DNA of 21,775 nt, from contig DCTZ01000039.1 of the NCBI GenBank assembly GCA_002329485.1, forward strand, positions 53,782 through 75,556, given 5' to 3'. This DNA is from Caryophanales bacterium UBA1427. GTDB taxonomy: Bacteria > Bacillota_I > Bacilli_A > ML615J-28 > CAG-313. The notes under the pieces are model-generated. The model did not search any database, was not told the DNA's origin, and saw only the letters and a program-made list of their open reading frames with translations. Position numbers and translations under genes: made by a program. This document shows, one piece after another, positions 15,812 through 21,775 of the stretch; position 1 is the stretch's first letter; each line of letters begins with the position of its first letter.

Positions 15812-16882
15812 TTGCGTTTATTGTTCAAACCATTTAAATCTTATCTAGTAATTTGTTTGCTCGGTTTTTTTAGTCTTGGCCTGATTGTAACTTTTAAATT
15901 AAATCCGGAAGAAACGCTTCCTGCCCATCGGCTTTTGAAATCGGAAGTAACGGCCCAAAGCGCGATTGTGATGGAAAGAAGCTCGCGCCGGGTTTTGTTT
16001 GAAAAGAATAGCCACAAACGCCTCCTCACCGCAAGCATCGCCAAAATCCTCGCCACCCTTACCGCAATCGAATTGCTCGATTTAAACCGTTACATCGTGG
16101 TCGATTCCACTGTTTTGCAAGCGACCGGATCACGGATTTATTTGGAAGTCGGAGAAATCATCCAAATCCGGGATTTACTTTACGGGATGATGTTGCAATC
16201 GGGAAACGATGCGAGTCTCATGGTGGCCAAAGCTTACAGCGGAAATATCGAAGATTTTGTAATAAAAATGAACGATTTGGCCCAAACCCTAAGAATGACC
16301 GATTCGTTTTTCCAAAACCCGACCGGACTCGACGAAAACGAAAGCAATTATTCCACAGCTTACGACATGGCCCTGTTGACGGCTTATGCAATGGAAAACG
16401 AAACCTTTCGCCAAATCACCCGCACCAAAGTCCATCGGTTCGAAACGCCCGATGGCAAAAGTTACGTCTTTTACAATAAACACCGGTTGATTCAGGAAGA
16501 GCCCAAGGTTATCGGAGGTAAAACCGGCTTTACCAAAAAAGCCGGACGTACCTTAGTCACGGTGTTTAACCAAGCGGGCCTGGAACTAATCGTCGTAACT
16601 TTTGATGCTTACGGCGATTGGGAACTCCATAAAAGACTGGCCGAAGAAGCTTTTGCCAACTATTCCATGGAAAAAATCCTCTCGCCTTTTACTTTTCGGA
16701 TGAGCACCTTTCATCTGTTAACAGGAAAGGGGTTAACAAAACCCGTTTTTTTTCCTTTAAAAGATGAAGAGGCTTACGATTTAAAACTAACCCTCCGAAA
16801 CAACGAATTCTATTTGTCGGTAAAGGTTGCCGGAGAAGAGTGGGAGTTGCCTTTGGCGACCGAAGGGGGTTACAATGATTAA
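15812..16882 (+). CDS. dacB: D-alanyl-D-alanine carboxypeptidase, sporulation type (S11, PBP5*)
   Basis: A membrane-anchored or secreted low-molecular-weight penicillin-binding protein of 356 residues, which trims pentapeptide side chains; the sporulation version controls cross-linking of spore cortex. An N-terminal hydrophobic segment (about 11-28) acts as signal peptide. Active-site motifs: SIAK with Ser75 and Lys78, SGN at 130-132, and KTG at 237-239 in IGGKTGFTKKAG. The likely start is TTG 15812, 7 bases after AAAAGGTG; an in-frame TTG at 15806 is too close to that site. The next genes are spmA and spmB, the same cluster as the dacB operon of Bacillus, and the stop overlaps spmA by 8 bases. 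No sigma-A promoter is evident in the 34 bases between terminator and start. A vegetative DacA/DacF-type enzyme is the alternative, but context argues for dacB. Confidence 0.85.
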   Translation: MRLLFKPFKSYLVICLLGFFSLGLIVTFKLNPEETLPAHRLLKSEVTAQSAIVMERSSRRVLFEKNSHKRLLTASIAKILATLTAIELLDLNRYIVVDSTVLQATGSRIYLEVGEIIQIRDLLYGMMLQSGNDASLMVAKAYSGNIEDFVIKMNDLAQTLRMTDSFFQNPTGLDENESNYSTAYDMALLTAYAMENETFRQITRTKVHRFETPDGKSYVFYNKHRLIQEEPKVIGGKTGFTKKAGRTLVTVFNQAGLELIVVTFDAYGDWELHKRLAEEAFANYSMEKILSPFTFRMSTFHLLTGKGLTKPVFFPLKDEEAYDLKLTLRNNEFYLSVKVAGEEWELPLATEGGYND

Positions 16883-17465
16883 CCGGATTTGGGTTATTTT
16901 GCTTTTTTTGGGAATTGTTGTCAGTGCCCTAACCGGGAAGTTTGCTTCTTTGGGCAATATCATGTTAAACAGCGCCCAGGAAGCCCTGGATTTATTTTTA
17001 AAAATTGCCACCATGCTCATTTTTTGGAGCGGAATCATTCGGATTGCGCTTGACGCGGGTTTAATCAATAAGATAGCCAAATTATTGCTCAAACCCCTTT
17101 CCAGGATTTTTCCGGACCTTCCCCAAAACAGTAAAGCTTTGGAATTGATTGCCGGGAACGTGGTGTGCAACCTTTTGGGCTTGGGATCTGCTGCGACCCC
17201 CCTCGGTTTAAAAGCGATGGCCGAATTGCAAAAGGAAAACCCCCATCCCGAAGAAGCGACCCGTTCGATGTCGACTTTTGTTTTGCTTAATGCAGCTTCT
17301 TTAACGGTTTTTCCGGCTTCGCTGTTCGGTTTACGCACTTTATACGGCGCCAACGACACCATCGATTTAATCCTTCTTTTAAGCATAACCAGTGCCTTAG
17401 CCACGGCAATCGCTTTAACCAGCGACCGGTTATTTCATTTTTGGTGCTCGAGGAAAAAGCCATGA
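16875..17465 (+). CDS. spmA: Spore maturation protein A
   Basis: Integral membrane protein of 196 residues, the same length as Bacillus SpmA, with about five hydrophobic segments and the nucleoside-recognition/Gate-type signature NLLGLGSAATPLGLKAMAEL. SpmA and SpmB together are needed for full dehydration of the spore core and hence heat resistance; the molecular mechanism is unresolved. The start is ATG 16875, inside the last codons of dacB (8-base overlap), with a purine-rich GAAGGGGG before it; an in-frame upstream ATG in the dacB coding region would add about 16 uncharacteristic residues. The TGA stop overlaps spmB (ATGA). Confidence 0.95.
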   Translation: MINRIWVILLFLGIVVSALTGKFASLGNIMLNSAQEALDLFLKIATMLIFWSGIIRIALDAGLINKIAKLLLKPLSRIFPDLPQNSKALELIAGNVVCNLLGLGSAATPLGLKAMAELQKENPHPEEATRSMSTFVLLNAASLTVFPASLFGLRTLYGANDTIDLILLLSITSALATAIALTSDRLFHFWCSRKKP

Positions 17466-17953
17466 TTGTATTGGCTCTTTTTATCATCCTGATTATCGGC
17501 TTTGGCGTTGGCAAGAAAATCAATTGTTTTGCTTCCTTCGAAACGGGAGTTGAGGAAGGTCTGCAGGCTAGCTTCCGCTTATTCCCGACTTTCTTTGTGT
17601 TGTTTTTTGCTTTGAACGTATTTTTAAAATCCGGTCTGATGGAGGTTTTGGGAAGGATGATTGCAATTCCTTTTCTTTCACCCGAACTCCTGGTGCAAAT
17701 GTTGTTTCGTCCCCTTTCCGCCAACACCTCCTTAATCCTCATGACGGACATCATCCAAAAATACGGTGTCGATTCGAAAATGGCCCGAATTTCCGCTTTG
17801 ATTCAGGGTTCGAGCGACACGACCTTTTATATCGTTGCGGTATATTTCGGATCGGTTAAAATAACCAAAATCCGTTACACTTTAAAAGCGGGGATTATTG
17901 CGGATGCGATAACTTTCCTTTTGGCAACTTTAATCGGAATCGTTTTCCTGTAA
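17462..17953 (+). CDS. spmB: Spore maturation protein B
   Basis: Membrane protein of 163 residues, a little shorter than the Bacillus homologue (about 178), with four or five hydrophobic segments and the diagnostic IQGSSDTTFYIVAVYFGSV near residues 114-132, plus KIRYTLKAGIIAD close to the end. It acts with SpmA in spore dehydration. I chose ATG 17462, 7 bases after AGGA at 17451-17454 and overlapping the spmA stop by 4 bases; the further upstream GTG-type start would lie in spmA. It closes the dacB-spmA-spmB unit and ends at a terminator whose stem starts within the stop codon. Confidence 0.95.
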   Translation: MIVLALFIILIIGFGVGKKINCFASFETGVEEGLQASFRLFPTFFVLFFALNVFLKSGLMEVLGRMIAIPFLSPELLVQMLFRPLSANTSLILMTDIIQKYGVDSKMARISALIQGSSDTTFYIVAVYFGSVKITKIRYTLKAGIIADAITFLLATLIGIVFL

Positions 17954-17972
17954 ACACCAAGCGGTGTTTTTT
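17952..17972 (+). terminator. Terminator of dacB-spmA-spmB
   Basis: Stem AAACACC (17952-17958) with GGTGTTT (17963-17969), AAGC loop, short T tract to 17972. The 5' arm uses the spmB TAA stop. Confidence 0.8.
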
Positions 17973-17998
17973 AGGGAAACGATTTTTTTGTTTAATGA

Positions 17999-18028
17999 TT
18001 GGTAAAAACGGGAAAAATTTAGTATAAT
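17999..18028 (+). promoter_or_regulatory. rluB operon promoter
   Basis: TTGGTA (17999-18004), 18 bases, TATAAT (18023-18028). A short leader with AAAGGTG (18047-18053) leads to ATG 18059. Confidence 0.75.
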
Positions 18029-18058
18029 ATACTTAATAAGAAAAATAAAGGTGAAATA

Positions 18059-18829
18059 ATGGAAAGATTACAAAAACGGATTGCGAATTCCGGCTTTACA
18101 TCCCGCCGAAAAGCCGAAGAACTGATTAAAGCGGGACGCGTCAAAGTCAACGGACAGGTTATTACCGAAATGGGTTTTCAGGTTTCCCCCAAAGACCTTG
18201 TCGAAGTCGACGGCATCCCTTTGGAAACCGAAGAGAAACGCTACTATTGTTTAAATAAACCCCGGGGAGTCATCTCCAGCGTTTCGGATGACCGGGGCAG
18301 GAAAACCATTATCGACCTCCTGCCGCCCGAATTGAAACAATACCGTCTTTATCCGGTCGGCCGCTTGGATTACGATACCAAGGGCATCATTTTGATTACC
18401 AATGACGGCGATTTTACCAATTTGATGATTGGTCCGAATAGCGGCATTCAAAAAGAATATTTGGTCAGGGTAAAAGGCATCATCAACGAAACAGTCCTTG
18501 CCCAGTTGGAAAAAGGTTTGAAAACCGAGAAGACCGAATATTTGCCGGCTTTATGCGACATCGAAAGCATCGATAAACGCAATCAATCTTCCCTTGTACG
18601 CATCATTTTAACCGAAGGACAAAACCATCAGGTCAAAGAAATGTTTGAAGCAATCGGCTTTCCGGTCAAACGCTTGACTAGAGTCCGATTTGGCAATATT
18701 ACCGTCGATAATTTGCCCGAAGGGGCGGTTCGGAGTCTCACGATTCACGAAGTCAAACAATTGCGGGTTTTAGCTACCCAAGACAAAATTTTAAAACGCG
18801 AACCCCTTCATAAATACCGCGTTTATTAG
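18059..18829 (+). CDS. rluB: 23S rRNA pseudouridine synthase RluB (RsuA family)
   Basis: Modifies a uridine in the peptidyl transferase region of 23S rRNA (U2605 in E. coli numbering). 256 residues: an N-terminal S4 RNA-binding domain (about 1-60, MERLQKRIANSGFTSRRKAEELI), then the catalytic domain with LNKPRGVISSVSDD and VGRLDYDTKGIILITNDGD, in which Asp104 is the catalytic residue. The late motif reads EGQNHQVKEMFEAIG where relatives usually have EGRNRQVRRM, a modest divergence. In Bacillus, rluB also follows dacB-spmA-spmB, so this is conserved synteny, although here a terminator and new promoter separate them. RsuA or RluE-type specificity cannot be excluded. The stop overlaps the PAP2 ribosome-binding site. 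Confidence 0.93.
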   Translation: MERLQKRIANSGFTSRRKAEELIKAGRVKVNGQVITEMGFQVSPKDLVEVDGIPLETEEKRYYCLNKPRGVISSVSDDRGRKTIIDLLPPELKQYRLYPVGRLDYDTKGIILITNDGDFTNLMIGPNSGIQKEYLVRVKGIINETVLAQLEKGLKTEKTEYLPALCDIESIDKRNQSSLVRIILTEGQNHQVKEMFEAIGFPVKRLTRVRFGNITVDNLPEGAVRSLTIHEVKQLRVLATQDKILKREPLHKYRVY

Positions 18830-18838
18830 GAGTGAAAC

Positions 18839-19723
18839 ATGTACCGATTTGCCTGGGAATGGGGAATCCTGGAAGGATTTCATCAAATAAGCAACGATGT
18901 TTTAACCAAGCTTTTTTTGGTGCTTACGCAATTTGGCGGCGAAATGTTTTTAATAGCCGTTATCGGCCTTTTCTATTTTTGTCTTAACAAGGAAAAAGGC
19001 GAAAAACTTGGTTTCATCGTTTTGTTTTCGGGCGCTTTCAACGGCGTTTTAAAAGGGCTGGTTAAAGCCAAAAGACCGTACGAATATGTCGGCAAAGAAC
19101 ACTTGATTAAAGGTTCGGTCGGTTCCACCAGCGCCACCGGTTCATCGTTTCCGAGCGGTCACAGCCAAAACAGCGCAAGCCTTTACTCCACCCTGCCGCC
19201 ACTTGAGAAGAAGAAGTGGTTAACAATCATTTGTATTGTCCTAATGATTATCGTCCCGCTTTCCCGGCTTTATCTCGGGGTCCATTTTCCCGGGGATGTA
19301 GTGGCCGGAGTCATTTTGGGAGTTTTGACTTCCCTTTTGATTTTATATTTGTATGACCTTTTGGCCCTTAAGAACAAGTCTCCATTTTGGATGTACCTTT
19401 CGGCCTCCCTCGTTTTAATCCCTTTTCTGTTCTTTTCACCCCATGCGGACTTTTTTAAAGTCTACGGACTATTGTTGGGTTTTACCTGCGGACTGGCTGT
19501 GGAAAAAAGGTTTGTCGGTTTTTCGACCGCTGTACCGCTTTGGCAAAAGTTTCTCAGAATGCTTTTGGCATTGGGAATCGTTTTGGGAGTTAAAGAAGGA
19601 TTGAAACTGATTTTCCCCGACAAATTGATCTTTCACCTGATTCGGTATTTTTTCATAACCTTTTTGGTTATCGGAGTTTATCCGTTGGTTTTAAAAAATA
19701 AATTTTTTTCAAGAGGTCTGTAA
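18839..19723 (+). CDS. PAP2-family membrane phosphatase
   Basis: An integral membrane phosphatase of 294 residues. All three parts of the PAP2 signature are intact: KGLVKAKRP (Lys72, Arg79, Pro80, the KX6RP form), PSGH (105-108), and SRLYLGVHFPGD (142-153, SRX5HX3D with His149 as nucleophile partner). Seven or more hydrophobic segments are visible, with three beyond the catalytic core, so it is longer than a minimal BcrC-type enzyme. Likely substrates are lipid phosphates such as undecaprenyl diphosphate or phosphatidylglycerophosphate; the sequence does not decide between them. AGGAG at 18828-18832, overlapping the rluB stop, sets ATG 18839 and implies coupling with rluB. A short AT-rich 40-base gap leads to the next gene. 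Confidence 0.92.
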   Translation: MYRFAWEWGILEGFHQISNDVLTKLFLVLTQFGGEMFLIAVIGLFYFCLNKEKGEKLGFIVLFSGAFNGVLKGLVKAKRPYEYVGKEHLIKGSVGSTSATGSSFPSGHSQNSASLYSTLPPLEKKKWLTIICIVLMIIVPLSRLYLGVHFPGDVVAGVILGVLTSLLILYLYDLLALKNKSPFWMYLSASLVLIPFLFFSPHADFFKVYGLLLGFTCGLAVEKRFVGFSTAVPLWQKFLRMLLALGIVLGVKEGLKLIFPDKLIFHLIRYFFITFLVIGVYPLVLKNKFFSRGL

Positions 19724-19763
19724 AGAATTGAATTTTAAAATTCCTTAGAAAGCGAGTAAGAAG

Positions 19764-20837
19764 ATGAGTCATTTAGAAAATGTCAAACAATACATTTTAC
19801 CGGCTGATTTATTGCTATCCATGTTAAGGGTCTATCGTTTTCTGGGCAAGAACGAGCAATATTGTTCCGTGCTATGCCAAAATTTGGATTTGATTAAAGA
19901 GAAGACCTTGGAAACGGATACGTATTTTTTGGCCCAACTGGTCGGTTTAACCGTCAACGACAACCGGATGCGTTTGATTGTCACCAAAAATTCCGAACCG
20001 CGCACGGCCGATGAAAAAGTTTTGGCCAAAATCAAAACGGTTTTGGCGGGTATCCAAAAACAGGCCGAACAGTATCCCTTCAATTCGAGCGACTTGCTGG
20101 CGATGATCAATAAAATCTACGGCCGAAATTATGCCGCCTTTGATACGGAAAATTTGGTACCGGTTGATTCCAAAGGCAAAAGAATCAATTTTGCCAAAAG
20201 AGGTCAGCCCCGGGTTCCGCTTAAAAGCCGCCGTTTATTGTTTGACACTGTTTTGGATGACTATAATCTGATGATTGAGAAAAAGCAATTCGAACCTATC
20301 TTTTTGTCGTCGATTGTGTTTGTGGAAATGGCCAATATCAAGCCTTATACCAAGGGTAACGAACTTGTCCGCTTGTTGGCCCTGTATTACATGATCCTTA
20401 GAAGCGGAATTCATTGCTTTTACTACTTAAGTTTCTTCGAACTCTTTTACAAATATCAAGGGAATTTCCAGACAGAAGTAAATGTGGCCAGTCTGAATTA
20501 CTACGAAGGCTATATGCAAGTCTTTGGCTTAAACCGTATCCTTTTCAAAATGATCGAAGAAGCTTACGTCAATTTGGAAGCGTTCCTCAAAGACTATCAG
20601 TACGAGGAAAATCTGTTGAAAGTCGACCATGTCGAACAAACAATCGAACGACTGCCCGACATTTTCACCAAAGCCGATATCAAAAACTATCATCCCAATA
20701 TCAGCGAATCCACCATCAACCGGGTTTTAAACAAATTAAAATGCGAAAACCGCATTCGCCCGCTCGGCACCGGCCGCAGCGCCCGATGGGTTAAAATCGA
20801 AACGGAAGAGAAAGACATATCGAGGTTATTACGCTAA
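19764..20837 (+). CDS. Fic-like protein with degenerate active-site motif and C-terminal winged helix
   Basis: A 357-residue soluble protein. Residues about 176-206 read as the Fic core helix and loop: LSSIVFVEMANIKPY, then TKGNELVRLLALYYMIL. This aligns with HPFxxGNGRxxR as KPYTKGNELVR (193-203): Gly198, Asn199 and the last Arg203 remain, but the catalytic His is Lys193 and the Gly-Arg of GNGR is Glu200-Leu201. The C-terminus (about 301-346, FTKADIKNYHPNISESTI and on to RSARWVKI) looks like the winged-helix domain that follows Fic cores in many bacterial Fic proteins. The N-terminal 170 residues show no clear inhibitory motif. Active Fic enzymes AMPylate targets; this one probably cannot by the normal mechanism and may act as a regulator or scaffold. 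The ribosome-binding site is weak. Its stop overlaps the next start (TAATG). Confidence 0.65.
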   Translation: MSHLENVKQYILPADLLLSMLRVYRFLGKNEQYCSVLCQNLDLIKEKTLETDTYFLAQLVGLTVNDNRMRLIVTKNSEPRTADEKVLAKIKTVLAGIQKQAEQYPFNSSDLLAMINKIYGRNYAAFDTENLVPVDSKGKRINFAKRGQPRVPLKSRRLLFDTVLDDYNLMIEKKQFEPIFLSSIVFVEMANIKPYTKGNELVRLLALYYMILRSGIHCFYYLSFFELFYKYQGNFQTEVNVASLNYYEGYMQVFGLNRILFKMIEEAYVNLEAFLKDYQYEENLLKVDHVEQTIERLPDIFTKADIKNYHPNISESTINRVLNKLKCENRIRPLGTGRSARWVKIETEEKDISRLLR

Positions 20838-21667
20838 TGCAAAAAATCGACAGCAACTACCATACTCATATTTGGCTTTGTCGTCATGCGATTGGAGACA
20901 TCGACGATTATGTCGACCGAGCCATCGAATTGGGATATAAAGAAATCGGAATTTCCGATCATGTTCCGTTAATCGATGAAATAGAGAAGAAGTTGGTTAC
21001 CCGACGAATGACCAAAGAAGAGTATCGTACTATTTATTTACCTTCCCTAGCGCGGGCAAAAGAAAAATATCAAGGAAAAATCGTTTTGTATGGGGCAGTC
21101 GAAGCCGAATACTTCGATGCCATGGATAAACTTTACCCCAAAATGTTAAAAGAACTAGACTATTTAATCTTGGGGCAACACTATTTACCGCTGCCCGATG
21201 GAAGCTTTTTCAGCGTCTATGACAAGGTGAGTCCCGAACGTCTAGATATCTATGCCAAAACGGTAACCAAGGCGTTAAACACCGGTTGCTTTAAGATTCT
21301 AGCGCATCCGGATATTTATTTGTTCAATAATCCGGATTGGAATGCTTATGCGATAAAAGTGGCCGAAGAAATTATCGACGCCTGCATTGCCAATAATGTT
21401 TATATGGAAATGAATGCCAACGGAATTCGCAAACGTTCCTTTATGAACCCCGAGGGCGAACTTGTTTATCGTTACCCTAGATTGGAATTTTGGCGTTTGG
21501 TAAGAAGTAAAGGTGCCCAAGTAATCATCAATGACGATTGCCACACAGTCGAAAATCTTCATGATCAAGCCACCGTAACAGCTTATCAAATGGCAGAGGC
21601 TTTGGGAATCAAATATTCCACGCGGATAAGCCTTCCCAAAGCAATCGAAAAAGAGAACAATGAGTAA
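20837..21667 (+). CDS. PHP-family phosphatase, HisK-type histidinol-phosphatase-like
   Basis: A cytoplasmic metal-dependent phosphoesterase of 276 residues with the PHP metal ligands in order: NYHTH (His9, His11), GISDHVP (Asp41, His42), a Glu in GAVEAEY, LGQHYL, LAHPD, and INDDCHTVENL near the end. The layout and length match HisK histidinol-phosphatases of Firmicutes, which dephosphorylate histidinol phosphate in histidine synthesis. No other his genes are in the window and the partner is a Fic-like gene, so another small phosphoester substrate is possible. ATG 20837 overlaps the upstream stop by one base; GAGG at 20822-20825 is somewhat far, suggesting coupling by re-initiation. It is the last gene of the rluB-PAP2-Fic-PHP run, followed by a strong terminator. 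Confidence 0.85.
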   Translation: MQKIDSNYHTHIWLCRHAIGDIDDYVDRAIELGYKEIGISDHVPLIDEIEKKLVTRRMTKEEYRTIYLPSLARAKEKYQGKIVLYGAVEAEYFDAMDKLYPKMLKELDYLILGQHYLPLPDGSFFSVYDKVSPERLDIYAKTVTKALNTGCFKILAHPDIYLFNNPDWNAYAIKVAEEIIDACIANNVYMEMNANGIRKRSFMNPEGELVYRYPRLEFWRLVRSKGAQVIINDDCHTVENLHDQATVTAYQMAEALGIKYSTRISLPKAIEKENNE

Positions 21668-21678
21668 TTATCCTTTCG

Positions 21679-21703
21679 AAAGTCCTGACAAAGGACTTTT
21701 TTT
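21679..21703 (+). terminator. Rho-independent terminator at end of operon
   Basis: Perfect 8-bp stem AAAGTCCT (21679-21686) and AGGACTTT (21692-21699), GACAA loop, Ts to 21703, 11 bases after the PHP stop. Confidence 0.93.
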
Positions 21704-21775
21704 CTTTAGGAACAATTCTTGAATAGGTCTTCCCGGAGCGATTGAAAATAAAATTCATGAAATTACCTTTCAGTT
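21704..21775. other. Window-end spacer, nothing identifiable
   Basis: The last 72 bases contain no clear promoter or coding start on either strand. A minus-strand reading frame is open across them but has no family resemblance. Confidence 0.4.

Noticed and set aside
16787..17404. Minus-strand open frame of 205 codons across dacB/spmA
   Set aside because: Overlaps two well-supported genes in conserved order; basic low-complexity product typical of antisense shadows.
19730..19743. Perfect palindrome GAATTTTAAAATTC between the PAP2 and Fic-like genes
   Set aside because: Very AT-rich with no T tract after it; such palindromes are common by chance in this composition and it is a poor terminator.
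1..21775. Mollicute code with UGA as tryptophan
   Set aside because: TGA is the natural stop of at least five well-delimited genes and conserved Trp positions are TGG.
1..21775. tRNA, rRNA, T-box, CRISPR, insertion sequences or phage genes
   Set aside because: No characteristic motifs or repeat arrays were seen on reading either strand.

Overview
The window comes from a low-to-mid-GC Gram-positive (Firmicutes) chromosome and uses the standard genetic code. TGA terminates several clear genes (spoIVFA, spoIVFB, mutS, mutL, spmA) and tryptophan is TGG, so it is not a UGA=Trp mollicute. Sporulation genes (spoIVFA/spoIVFB, dacB-spmA-spmB) sit next to genes that keep Bacillus-like order (rplU-prp-rpmA-obgE; dacB-spmA-spmB-rluB). 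A BspA/InlB-type surface lipoprotein adds a host-associated flavour. I infer an endospore-forming, probably gut-associated member of Bacilli or an Erysipelotrichia/Haloplasma-like lineage; genus-level placement is not possible from the sequence. Every convincing gene is on the + strand and there are no RNA genes of the tRNA/rRNA type, no CRISPR and no mobile elements.

Layout. 1-814: end of a SpoIVFA-like protein overlapping a short SpoIVFB-like M50 protease. 927-1238: thioredoxin, with its own promoter and terminator. 1468-4092: pyruvate phosphate dikinase, behind a strong promoter with a CcpA-like site and several short inverted repeats. 4093-4431: terminator, featureless spacer, strong promoter and an L21-type leader in which the rplU ribosome-binding site can be sequestered. 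4432-6700: rplU, prp, rpmA, obgE, i.e. two large-subunit ribosomal proteins, the protease that trims L27 and a ribosome-assembly GTPase. 6757-7410: orphan ECF transporter S component. 7509-10277: a large lipoprotein with four InlB-type repeats, BspA-type leucine-rich repeats and a transglutaminase-like domain with an intact Cys-His-Asp triad. 10397-15734: mutS-mutL-miaA, translationally coupled by ATGA overlaps. 15812-17953: dacB-spmA-spmB spore cortex/dehydration genes, also overlapping. 18059-21667: rluB, a PAP2 phosphatase, a degenerate Fic-like protein and a HisK-type PHP phosphatase, apparently one operon ended by a terminator.

Most of the window is conserved housekeeping DNA. The parts that deserve a second look are the lipoprotein, the Fic-like protein whose catalytic His and Gly-Arg are replaced while the fold signature remains, the rplU leader with its anti-Shine-Dalgarno helix, and the regulatory motifs shared between trxA and ppdK. 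I did not find a clearly new multi-gene system.
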